Notes under the pieces: generated by a model | Database searches by the model: none | What the model was told of the DNA's origin: nothing | What the model saw: the letters and a program-made list of their open reading frames with translations, nothing else | Origin: Bolinopsis microptera | Lineage: Eukaryota > Ctenophora > Tentaculata > Lobata > Bolinopsidae | Assembly (NCBI RefSeq): GCF_026151205.1 | Contig: NC_087082.1 | Span: 6,517,908 to 6,581,907 of the forward strand | Reading direction: 5' to 3' | Length of the DNA: 64,000 nucleotides | Shown here: positions 34,878 to 46,600 of the stretch, one piece after another | Numbering within the stretch: position 1 is the stretch's first letter | How the letters are laid out: every line of letters begins with the position of its first letter | Position numbers and translations under genes: made by a program

Positions 34878-35257
34878 ATTCATCAAAGGAAATCAATTAG
34901 GGTTTAGATTCGTAAGAGCTACATAGAGAAGGTGTTGAAGTTAGCCACGTGACAGTCCAGTGTAGAGTGTTATCACCATCCTTGTATTTCACACCTGAAA
35001 AGCTAAAGTAAATTTCAACTCCTCCCCGGAAATAGGTGCATAACTTAATATATAAGTTTATTCATGAGTTAACTTAATATATAAGTTTATTCATGAGCTA
35101 ACTTAATATATAAGTTTATTCATGAGCTAATTTAATATATAAGTTTATTCATGAGCTAACTTAATATATAAGTTTATTCATGAGCTAACTTAATATATAA
35201 GTTTATTCATGAGCTAACTTAATATATAAGTTTATTCATGAGCTAACTTAATATATA

Positions 35258-36134
35258 CCTTATCGGACCTTATTTGGACGGACATTACATGAACGGACAC
35301 AATTATGAAGGGACATTAATATGAACGCTCGAAGGCATTCAAAACCATCAAAAATCCGAATTTTTTTCAATATTTTTTGATGTTTTTTAAATTTCAGCAA
35401 ATGATTTTTAAATCCATTTTTTATACAGTAAGTAAGAAAAGCAGTCATTAAGCAGTAAAAATGTTAAAATATGTGTACATGATCAGTGGGTTTTTGTGCA
35501 TGAAATAGTCCATGCTTAAAGCATCAGTGATTTCTAGCTTTATGGAAACCTTTTTTTTAAATCAAACTAGCCCGGTCCTGCATTTCAGTGTTAACTTTTA
35601 CAAGCCATTCGGCGTGAAGTGGTTTTATCTTAGACAACTTAAGGTCAACCTTAACATCACGTGGAGCTTTCCTAGCACTGTTTCATTACCGCCCCCGAGT
35701 AATATGAACTATAACAACGTCGGACAATGTCCTTGGCAACACGATTTACCGTAATATCTAGAGGCTGGAACAAGTTTGTCATGTTGGCGGGGACTAGTTC
35801 ATGAACTATGTTGTTGAGTGCCATAATTTCGTTGACTTTTTTCCGCCAAATGACCCTTGAAAACATCATATACTAGTAGTAGTAGTAGTAGAGTTTTCTG
35901 TGCCTCCGGCAGACCAAGGAGAACCTTTCCGTCGTTGACTTACGGCACAATAAAGTTCTCAAAGTTGTTATATTCTGGACAAAAAGTTCGAAATGGAAAA
36001 ATTTTTGAAAAAATTTCGACGGACTTTAACTTGGACGGACATTAATTGAACGGACTTTATTTGAACGGACATTCAGATGGACGCTAGGGCCTCCAGCGTT
36101 CAAGTAATGTCCGTCCAAATAAGGTCCGATAAAG
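35258..36134. mobile_element. 877-bp TA-flanked transposon, CCTTATCGG TIR family
   Basis: TIRs CCTTATCGGACCTTATTTGG then ACGGACATT are inverted at the two ends (right end CTTTATCGG…), with TA duplication at 35256–35257 and 36135–36136. Removing element and one TA restores a perfect 29-bp minisatellite unit. A minus-strand remnant (about 35869–35700) contains ELVPANMTNLFQPLDITVN, the DDE_1 QPLD block, so this is a degenerate pogo-type element. Confidence 0.88.
35700..35869 (-). pseudogene. DDE_1 transposase fragment
   Basis: About 55 residues around VPANMTNLFQPLDITVNRVA match the third-Asp block of pogo/Tigger transposases. It resembles but is not identical to the fragment at 15560–15620. It lies inside the 877-bp element and cannot be functional. 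Confidence 0.7.
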
Positions 36135-36210
36135 TAAGTTTATTCATGAGCTAACTTAATATATAAGTTTATTCATGAGCTAACTTAATATATAAGTTTA
36201 TTCATGAGCA

Positions 36211-37961
36211 AGTTATTCAAAGGGAATATGGTGTAAGAAAGTAAATTTAGCTTTTCGAGGGAATGATTAAGACGGATTTTTGAAAAACAAGTGGTTTTGA
36301 GGTGAACAGAAGTATTTATCGCCACTCTGCAAGATTTTGTGAGTTAAAATATGTGAAAATGATAAAGTTGGGTTTTAGAAAGACTAGTGGCCACATTTCT
36401 CGTTTTCTGGTCAGCATAGCTATTTTTTAATGAAACTGTAAAACTTGAGTGGACTGTGGAGGCGAGAAACAAACTTTTAGCGAACTTTTATTTCGGATGG
36501 TTACAAGGTTACGACCACTCATTCCCCCATAAAATTCCATAGAATTATTGTGGTTTAATTCTATTCCTACACGATGTTAACTTGATGTTAGAACACATAA
36601 TTATATATTCTGGTAGTTAACGTCTGCTTCACCAAAGTTCGTTTGTTTAGATTGAGGAAACTCTAGAACATTTAGAGATTTAGGTAAGTCGTACATGTAA
36701 GATGTGAGATGTATATGTACATAATATGCTCATTATTTCATGATTTCATGATTTTATAAAAGTTTGTTAATTTTGTCGTCGCTCTGCTTTACTTGTATCA
36801 CAACAAGAACTGCAAAAAATTGATTACTTAATATGTGAACGACCGCTTAATAAAAGTTAAACAACATTTTGCAAATACTTTACAATTTACACAATACTAG
36901 AAACCATTTCACAATTGTTGGTCATATTATATGTTGAGGATAACAAATATTCCAAAAATAACAATTCTTGCGCATAATGAGTATGATATAAAGATGACTA
37001 AACTTAACTGTTTATATAATATAATACGCATGACACGATCACCAGGATTTCATTAGTCACGGGTTTACGTTTATAACGATATTATTATTGGTAATAGTTG
37101 CCTTAAATTATGTTGCTATTTCCGCCACAATAACAACAAACTGTCAATTTAAGTAAATCCTATAAATCTTGCCAAGTACATCGTAAATAGTTACAAAATA
37201 GTCTGATACACGCCTTTGTCAATTAAAATACCAAATTTAAAGTTTTTTTTTTGTGATAAAAAAAATAAATAATTAGGTACCCACCATTGTGTGTATTTTT
37301 TAATATTTTTTTATATATATTTGTATTTCGATCGAGGACCGCCCAAAGTAAAAGTAAGTATTGTGTGTAATAAATAAACAAACAGGTCGTTACTAAAAGT
37401 ACAATGCTATTATAACACTAGCTAACATTACAAAGACTTTTAACACAATAGGACCCCGTCACCTGACACTTCTACAATAGACTACTGGGGTTTTGTCATC
37501 TGGGTCACAGCAACAAGGCCCGCCTTTTCTTTTATCTTCCTCTTGTTGCTTGTGTATATATTGCTTGTGTGAGTTGTTATTTGTGTGTTTGCTAAAGGTA
37601 GTGGTAAAGTTAGACTAAGGAGACTAAGGAGACTAAGGAGTCTAGGGAGTTGCAGATTGGGGCCCCCTGGTTCATGCTACCAGGAGTTAGTCACCATGGC
37701 AACCATTCGACATTTGGTCAGACGAGGTGGGTTTATTATATTATCACTAATTTCTGCAGAATTTCTTAATTTTATTGAATATAAGGTAGACCTTGTAACT
37801 GAGTTTGCTTTAAGAAATATTCAAGGTAGGATTTTAGCTAATAAATCTCAGACTTGCTCAAATTTTGTATAAAATTAGGAAGCAAAGATTTTGTTATCCA
37901 TAGAAGTCTCAAAATGGCGACGAAATTTTGAAACAGCATATTATGTTTCGTATCTTGCATA
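36211..37961. other. AT-rich spacer, nothing coding supported
   Basis: No exon chain is seen. A good Kozak ATG at 37696 (TCACCATGG) followed by ten codons and a GTGGGT donor at 37727 could be a first exon, but no partner exon was found. Confidence 0.35.
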
Positions 37962-38344
37962 CCTTATCGGACATTATTGTCACGGATAAGTTTTTCACGG
38001 ACATAATTATTCACGCTCATGACCGCCCAAAAATGTCAAAAAATTGTGAGAATGTTTGGTGATTTTTTAATAAGTGCTTTACTCTTTTTCTGAACTCTAG
38101 AATGTAACTGAGGAGTGATTATATTTGTCCAAGTATACAAACTTACTAATAAACTAATATAGTAATCGGCTACACACATATCTACGCATATGTAGGGACA
38201 CACACACTAAAATTAATGGAAATAACTACCGAACTTTGTTATTCACAGACCTTAATGCCACAGACATTATTTTCACGGACTAAATTAGTCACGCTCAGGT
38301 ATTCAGCGTGAAAGTAATGTCCGTGATAATTATGACCGATAAGG
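37962..38344. mobile_element. 383-bp MITE, CCTTATCGG TIR family
   Basis: The ends CCTTATCGGACATTATTGTC and CCGATAAGG are inverted, flanked by TA (37960–37961, 38345–38346). Internal ACGGACATT-like motifs are shared with the 35.3-kb element. It is noncoding. Confidence 0.85.
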
Positions 38345-38545
38345 TAACTGATTTCAGATTCGTGATATCAAAATAAGACGAATGATAAATCAAAATTCTT
38401 TGTGAGTGATTCGAGTTGATTTTAATACAATAAGGCTTTAAAATTATGATACATTTCAGCACTTATCAAACCTTCAAACGGTCTTTATTACTTTATTACG
38501 ATTTCGTGCAGTTTTGTAGGTAGTTGATAATAGTTGTTAAAAATT

Positions 38546-39123
38546 TGCGATCATTATTTTAAGTTCGATGTTGGAGCTGGTGCCCGGATGAAACATGAAA
38601 TTTCCGAGACACAGTTCACTACATTTCCAAATCGGATACCCAAACCCAATTAGGAGAAATATTTAGCATAGTTAAAATCGCATTATCCACATAAATTTGA
38701 TGGCCAATGTAATCGAGACAAACTGAATTAACCTCCCGTTTGCACCCCTTATTTGCACAGTGATGGTTTGCAGCAGCACATGTATAATGATTTGCTCCCT
38801 AGACAGAACCCGCAAATTAGATTCCCACACGATGAATGTACAGAGAAATCCCAGGACAATCCCAAGACTCTCCCCACCACTTTCAACAAACTTCACCTCA
38901 GTATGATCAGTCTGATAACAACAATATAATTGAATTACTCTGTAAAACTCTGTAGGATCGTGCCCGCTCCTTCATAAATACTACAATACTTCCTAGTGGA
39001 GAGGAGGTGTATCTGGCACTGATATCAGCCGGGCTATCAGTACAGAATTCCCTTTTACCCCCAGTTGTCTTACTGTTTGGTGTGTCTCCGTGTCCTGAAC
39101 ACCACAGACCTGTTATAGTGTGA
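38546..39123 (+). pseudogene. decayed protein-coding sequence of unknown family
   Basis: Protein-like sequence runs through in one frame with in-frame stops TAG (38652), TAG, TAA, then shifts frame near 38900 and meets one more TAG before DRARSFINTTILPSGEEVYL…. Readable blocks include GAGARMKHEISETQFTTFPN and HMYNDLLPRQNPQIRFPHDE. It could be a dead transposon ORF or a dead host gene; no family is recognised. Confidence 0.35.
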
Positions 39124-39659
39124 AGTCGCCGGTTGTACAGTCTGCTGTTTTTCTATGTTTGCTGTGGTTGACTGACTTGGAATTAGACCCTGCTTGCTGT
39201 GTGAACAATGTCTATGAAGATAGGTTTCCACGCTCCATCTCTCGACACTGTCAAAGGGTAAATTCACTGAATTATTTATGAAGTCGGATGCATACATAAA
39301 TAGTTAGGGTGGATTTCCTCCGTTGCGTCGATAGTAGCAACTGGATTACGGTGGAGTGTTATCAAATTGAAGCGTCAAGCATTAACCTCGAATAAAAATT
39401 TTGTATTTTTACGACACCAGTTCTAACCACGAACCCCGCCATGCGTGCAATAGTGTTCTGTTTACCTTCGTGTACTGGCAGCACCCCTCCATCGCAAATC
39501 CTTCAGACTAATCTGTCATATTCAATCTTTTTAAGTCCGTTCTTCGCTAAAATTTGAGATTTTTCAATACGTTTTTTACACTCAAATTGTGACAAATGAA
39601 AGTTGCTAATTTTTGTGCACAGGAACTAAAGCTCTGCATAATGGCTATTTCTATACAGT

Positions 39660-40690
39660 TTTATCTGTCATGACACCCTAGTAACACCCTAGTAACACTG
39701 TAGTAACACCCTAGTAACACCCTAGTAACACTGTAGTAACACATGACATTGTCTAAACAGCCTGTTTGGTCGTGATGATCTCCAGTTTCAGTATGTCCAC
39801 TAGTCTCCCTACAATGCAGCGCCTAAATAAGTTGCTGGGTAACTGGCCGTGCAGGTTCGTTTATATTGTATCTAGGGTGTTACTAGGGTGTACCCTAGTA
39901 ACACCCTAGTAACACCCTAGTAACACCCCAGTAACACCCTAGTAACACCCTAGTAACACCCTAGTAACACCCTAGTAACACACTGCAGCGCCTGATTAGT
40001 GATTAGGTTGCTGGATAACTTGTTGTGACTTGTGCAGGTTCGTTTATAAACAACAATATAAATATTGTTGCAATATTCCGAGGATAGTTACAAGTAATAC
40101 CTTTATGAAAATAACTGTCAGTCACTACACTTAAAATATAAAGTGGAGGTATTTCAAAATCCGGAAGTATAAGCACAAACCCGCTTGTTCACTCGTCACT
40201 CGTCAACGAGCGGTGAATAATGAATATGTTTACCCAGACCATTCGCTCAGACGGAATCCTAACTAAAATTCCACCCTAACCCCATAACATACACATTACT
40301 TTATTTATTTTCTTTCCTCCAAAGCAACTTGAGAATTTTGGAAATTCCTTACCTATTATAAATGATATGCAATATGCAAACCGCCGAGGAAAGATGTATA
40401 AATAATCAAAGCCCTTAGGGCATATTTTTATTCATTGCCTGAAATGTTATTCATCGCCTAAAAGAACCATGGTAATACCATGTGGTAACACCATTGTAAT
40501 ATCACGGTAACACCATGGTTATACAACGGTAACGCCCCAGTAACACCCTAGTAACACCATAGTAACACCCTTATTTCAGGATGTAGTAACGCCCTAGTAG
40601 TAGTAATACCCTGGTAACACTCTGATAACACCCTGATAAAACCCTGGTAACACCCCAGTAACACTCTAGTAACACCCTTATTTCAGGATG
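39660..40690. repeat. ACACCCTAGTA minisatellites upstream of the sulfotransferase
   Basis: Arrays of the 11-mer lie at about 39670–39745, 39873–39985 (starting with an inverted block, TACTAGGGTGT then ACACCCTAG) and 40500–40680. The last array runs into the acceptor of the first coding exon of the sulfotransferase gene. Confidence 0.88.
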
Positions 40691-43600
40691 TACGAGCGGT
40701 CGTTGAACCAGATCCTACAGGTTTTGCGGAGGATAAAGTGTCTAACATACGGCATGTTCCTGATAACCTTCACAACTCTCGTCCTGTATCTGGTCAGGGA
40801 TGTTATGACAGTTCATCTCATCTCTCAGCAGGCTTGTGAGTTTCTTTATATTATGTAGTTTGTAATGTTTATAATACTCAGCAGGGTCTGTGTAGTTTGT
40901 AATCTTATCTTACTATATATAAAGCGAGACGATATATATATATTTATTTATCCGCACCATTTTACTGACACCACGGCATCAACTTTAACACGGGTTTCCG
41001 CAAAAACCGTACAAGATATAAAACTGAAACTTTTTTAACTGATTCAAATGCTTTAATGGCCTTCAAATCAGCATGAAAAAATCGAAAATCGGCCAAGGAA
41101 TAAGAATTTTATTACCCAAAATTTGGACCCCCAAGTGGTGTCAAAAACGCGAATTAAATAGGTAATAATTATTTTTACTGGGAGACTTTAGGGTAGGAAA
41201 CTGATCCGGCCACCAAAGAGCCTTGACACCAGTCTTAAAGGTTTGACGGGTTCCTGCTAGTTATATATAAAGCGAGACGATATATATATATTTATCTGTG
41301 CCATTTTACTGACACCACGGCATCAACTTTAACGCGAATTTCTTCAAAAACCGTCAAAGATATACAACTGAATCTTTTTTGACTGGGTCAAATGCTTTAA
41401 TGGCCTCCAAATCAGCATGAAAAAATAAAAAATAGGCCAAGAAATAGGAGTTTTAGAGCCCAAAATTTGGTACCCCAAGTGGTGTCAAAAACGCGAATTA
41501 AATAGGTAATAATTGTTTTAGTCTCTTCAGTCTTGACACCATTTTAGGGTTAGACGGGTTCCTGCAAGTGTTTATAATACTCAGCAGGCTCTGTGTAGTT
41601 TGTAATGTTTATAATACTCAGCAGGCTCTGTGTAGTTTGCAATGTTTATAATACTCAGCAGGCTCTATGTAGTTTGTAATGTTTATAATACTCAGCAGGC
41701 TCTGTGTAGTTTGTAATGTTTATAATACTCAGCAGGCTCTGTGTAGTTTGTAATGTTTATAATACTCAGCAGGCTCTATGTAGTTTGTAATGTTTATAAT
41801 ACTCAGCAGGCTCTATGTATTTGTAATGTTTATAATACTCTGCAGGCTCTATGTAGTTTGTATTTTATACTGCAGTGTTTTTATATATCTGCTTCAACTT
41901 TTTTAAAGTTTTAACTTCCTGTTCCATCTAAAAACAAAACTCATTGCTAGTCCGGCAAGTTCACAGAATCACGTACTTACAAAATATGCTTATAGTTATA
42001 ATTAAATCTAAATCAATAACTGCGATATACTAGGGACTACACGTTTCTGGTATTTTGATCTGATTAGTGTAGAAAATAGTGCCCTCTATTTATAACTACT
42101 TGTCGATAAACATACTTATTAATTACCTTAGTTGTATCTTAAACTGTCTGCAAATATTCACGATTATGTAACATTTTTTGGCATGGATATTTGGACAACT
42201 CTGAAAATTAGGTTTAATGAAAGAGAGGCTCGAATTAGTGCTGTAGGTGTACCCTGGTAAAACCCTAGTAAAACCCTAGGAACACCCTAGTAACACTGTA
42301 GTAACACCCTAGTAACACCCTAGTAAAACCCTAGTAAAACCCTAGGAACACCCTAGTAACACTGTAGTAACACCCTAGTAACACCCTAGTAACACCATAC
42401 TAACACCATACTAACACCTTAGTAACACCCTAGTAACACCCTAGTGACACCCTAGTAACACCCTATTAACACTGTAGTAACACTGTAGTAACACCCTAGT
42501 AACACTGTCGGTGTTAAGACTATTGCCTTATTACAGGGCTAGGGTGCGACTTCAAACTGATTAGATTGTATTACCTGTCTGCACCAGGCGGTGAAGGGCG
42601 GAGTTTGGAATCTTATTTGAGTAATTGCTAAGGGAAAGTATCGGCAGCAAAGTACGTATCAGTCGCACCATTTTGTAGAAACAAGATATGATCCAATTAC
42701 TCAATTATATTATAGGGTACTACATATCATAGGATAGACCATGATATAAATCTAGTTATCGATCCTAATTCCATTGATCATAAAACAACCAATTTGGATT
42801 CCTCGTAATTACGCTGAAAGAGTTATAACCTTGAAATTATATTAAATAAAAATGGCAACATAATCCCTCCTTTCGGTAGTGACCTGTAATAATTATAGAC
42901 TAAAAGTCTGATTGCAGTTAGCCCTTATAATCCATTAACTTGGAGCCAACATTGTTTAAAACTTCAATAAAACAAACAGTCAGAGATTAGCATCTCATCA
43001 TTATCTTCACATATCCCCCTCCCTAGTAACACCCTAGTAACACCCTAGTAACACCCTTATTTCAGGTGATGACCTGTAATATTATTAGACTAAAAGTCTG
43101 ATTGCAGTTAGCTCTTACTCTCCTAGAAGCCATCGGCTAAAATCACATCAACTTCTCAAAGGCTAATGGGTTGCAGAAGTCTGCCAGCCATTAAAGCATT
43201 AAGCGCTCTCAGATTTTGTAGACCAATGACAAACAAATTGGAGAGTTCAGATCATTAAAAAGGCCCCTTCCAGCCATTGCCACCTGCCACCTAATTTGGC
43301 AGGTTTTACATTAAGACTGATAATCAATTTGAAGTCTTAAAATGATTCCTGCAAAATTAACCGAAAACCTGCCTATTTATCGTATTCGTGCAGAGATTTA
43401 TCTCACGTAATTATTTAATCGAGTTGTTGATTTATAGAAAAGCCTGCAAAATTAACACAAAACCTGCCTCACCTTTCACCTACTCTCGGCAGGTTTGCTC
43501 TATTTTGGCAGGTTTTCCGTTAAATATAAAGTCGAATGCTGCAGATTTAACGCAAATCCTGCGTAAGTTGAGATAATTTGAATCAACTTGTGGCGTGATT

Positions 43601-46600
43601 AAACCTATATTGGCAGGGGTTTTGGATAATTTGAGTGTACAATGTGGAATACTGTAATGATCGTATAACCTTATTACTAGGTAGGGTGTAGGACTGAGAC
43701 TTGGTTTGTGCAAAGCTACAGAAGTACAGAATGCTACATGCCTACATGGCTCTATAGTTTATACTTTTATACATGCAGTCACTAGTCAGTGGCGAAACGA
43801 CCGCCCGACACTCCGGCAACCCCTGCTATGCGGAAGGGGATGGGGGGGGGTGCAGCTGCGGCCTCTTAGGTACGTTTCGCCACTGCATATTATCCACTGT
43901 TACCAACACGGGGTCTATGATAAGTTTGAGTATAAAAGTACAGGGTGGGCCAAAAGTCAGTGTGCAAACGTTGGCCTTAATAGCTCAGTCACTGAGTGCC
44001 TAATTGAAATACTTCCTTCTGGTATGACTTAGTACCACCACTGGTTCGAGGAATTTGTCAACTCGAAAAATATTCGCGTTCATTTTTTTCAAATGGAGGT
44101 TCATTTTCACATTTTTTTGATAGTTTGGATAATCGGATCAAGCTAAATGTTATTGAATTGTGTTTGGCCATTCGAATTACGTTTGCCCTGAAAGAATGAG
44201 AGTTCTAGCTTCTCAGATGACCGAGATATGAAGCATAACAAGCTTGTTCATTACGTGTGATCAGGTGATTGGTTTACCTAATCACGTGATAAGGTGACCC
44301 CGTTAACTACCCCGTTAAACATTATGGGAATTGTTAAGGGTGCCCAATTAAGGTGTCGTGTCACGGTGTCACATAATCACCCAGTCAATTTGTTAACGAG
44401 ATACACAAAATGCTTGTTAACTTCGTCATTTCTAATCCGTTTTGCCTCATTTTTTCAGATCATATGCAACATTTGATAATCTATCGTCTCTTAAAAAATT
44501 AGGCGTTCAGGATTTTCAGAGAAAATAATATAGGTGTTTTAATATTGAATGGGCGTGGTCTAAAATATTCGAATTTTCAAATTTTGACGACGGAATCCTC
44601 GAACCAGTAAGTACAGTATGCCATCTGCAAAGCAACAGCTCTCAAATATAAAACTCAGCGGAGGTATAAGACCCAACGTTTGCACACTGACTTTTGGCCC
44701 ACCCTGTATAAAAACCGATTATTGGAAAATAACTGTTTGCTTAACTTCAGTTCTTAGGTTGCCATTTTTAGATTAGATTGCTATGTTCTTAAGTAGTGAG
44801 GACAGCACTTTTTCAGTTGCAGTGCCTCTACCTGTTCATTGTTCACATTGTAAGATTTAGTGAATGAAGTGATTCTGAAAGAATCTTCAATTACAATTAA
44901 TATAATAGTTCTAAATATGCAGTTATTTTCAGATTATGAGATATTTGATCGGAAATTTGTCACACTTTAAAGTGACACTTAATAAGTTGGACCTTAATCG
45001 AAATTCGTATTCACGAATTGGAAATAGCTCGTACTATAATTTATAGGTTGACCTCCCACATATGCTCTAAGTGGGAGGTCAACCTATAACTCAAATTATT
45101 GCTATTTACCAATATTAATTGATCACTGATGTGGCACTTTCAGCGGAAAATTAGTAATAGAAAGCGGACAAACCAGTTTTGGTGAAGGATGTATATCTTA
45201 TACTCTTATAGTAGTTGTACACTGTACAGCAATGCTAAGGTAATGAGGTAATGCTGTAATGGGACTACTGCGGACCCTCTACCGGCCAAACATATTATCT
45301 CATTATTGAAGGGTGTAGACTGTAATATAGATGTAAGAACTTGCTAAATTGGGAGGTGACTGTTTTAAAATGATCAGATGCTTGCTTACTAACTTATTAA
45401 GAATGAGAGGTGATAGTGATTTACTTTATCTTGACAGGACAGTTAAGTATTTAAGCTTAAGAAACCACGTGGAGCTAAACGGTGCAAGTGATATAATACT
45501 TGAAAATTGACCCCCCCCCCCCCCCCCCCCCCCCGACAATTGACCAAACAAATATATTTATTATACTAACCCTAACAGTAACCCGATTGGGCGACATCTG
45601 TCCGACAGCGACATCTGTCCGACAGCCGAATTGGGGATTTCGGACAGATTTCGCTGTCGGACAGGAGTCGTTTTTGGCGACATCTGTCCGAATTTCGGAT
45701 CATATTGTAATTTCGGTTCACATTCGTATTTCACAAACTCACGGGTAATTTCGTGACGTTATTGCTCCCATTGTTCGAATGCTGATTTGATCCATTGAGA
45801 TCTGATCCATCGATACGTGATTGACTATTTAATGACAGGATTGTGCTAGCCGTACACTAACAAGCTGTCGATCACATCACAGGACACAGCCTACATGGTA
45901 CATATAGGATAGCAGCCGTATGGAGATCAGTTATCGCAATCCACAATGGCAACCAATCTTCAGTAAACAGACCCAGATCTGCAGCAAACAGACCCGAGAG
46001 ATCTGGAAACGCTATCCATTCCTGCAAACTAAATCCTCTCTACCGACAACAGTCCAATGATGCTCTGGGACTCTGGATGGGACGAACAGACTCGTCGATC
46101 ATTCCTTTGGGGGACTCCTAAGAACGAAGATCATATGGTGGACGCGGAGCATTGCGTAGTCAACGCCCAACGGTACCTTCAAATCCGCACCTAATCTCTT
46201 CCATCAGCTCTTCACAGTCCACGGACTCTTCCCTGACGGCTGGCACCTCCCCCTCTTCTAAGGACTCATTCCTGGAAAATCGACGACCCTCTACCGCAAC
46301 ATGTTCGAGGAGATAGACACCTGGGCTTCTGAGGCCTTGGGGCTACCAACCACAATACATTCTCATGGACTACGAGCTCGCCATTCACAATGCAGTTGCT
46401 TCATGCCTGCCTGCCTAGGTCGAAAATAAACTAGTAGTACACTATGGCTCAGATCATATCTCAAATTGGGAATGTTACGTATTCAAATTAACAGTTCAGA
46501 TCACGTCTCTAATTGGAAATGTGTTGTATTGAAATCAGATCACAATTTCGGACAAATGTCGTTTTTTCTGGTACCCTGAGTCGGACAGATGTCGCTGTCG

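Larger units (their letters stand above)
35037..36210. repeat. 29-bp minisatellite interrupted by a DNA transposon
   Basis: About eight copies of GAGCTAACTTAATATATAAG plus TTTATTCAT run from 35037 to 35257, and about three more from 36135 to 36210. They are split by the 877-bp element at 35258–36134. Confidence 0.92.

Noticed and set aside
37585-37872. 95-codon Arg/Leu-rich frame
   Set aside because: Low-complexity AGACTAAGG repeats at the start and no partner exon; only the ATG at 37696 with a donor at 37727 might be real.
38672-38896. Minus-strand frame beginning with an Ig-like EVKFVESGG
   Set aside because: It is the shadow of the decayed plus-strand frame; no Ig fold cysteines follow and stops lie directly upstream.
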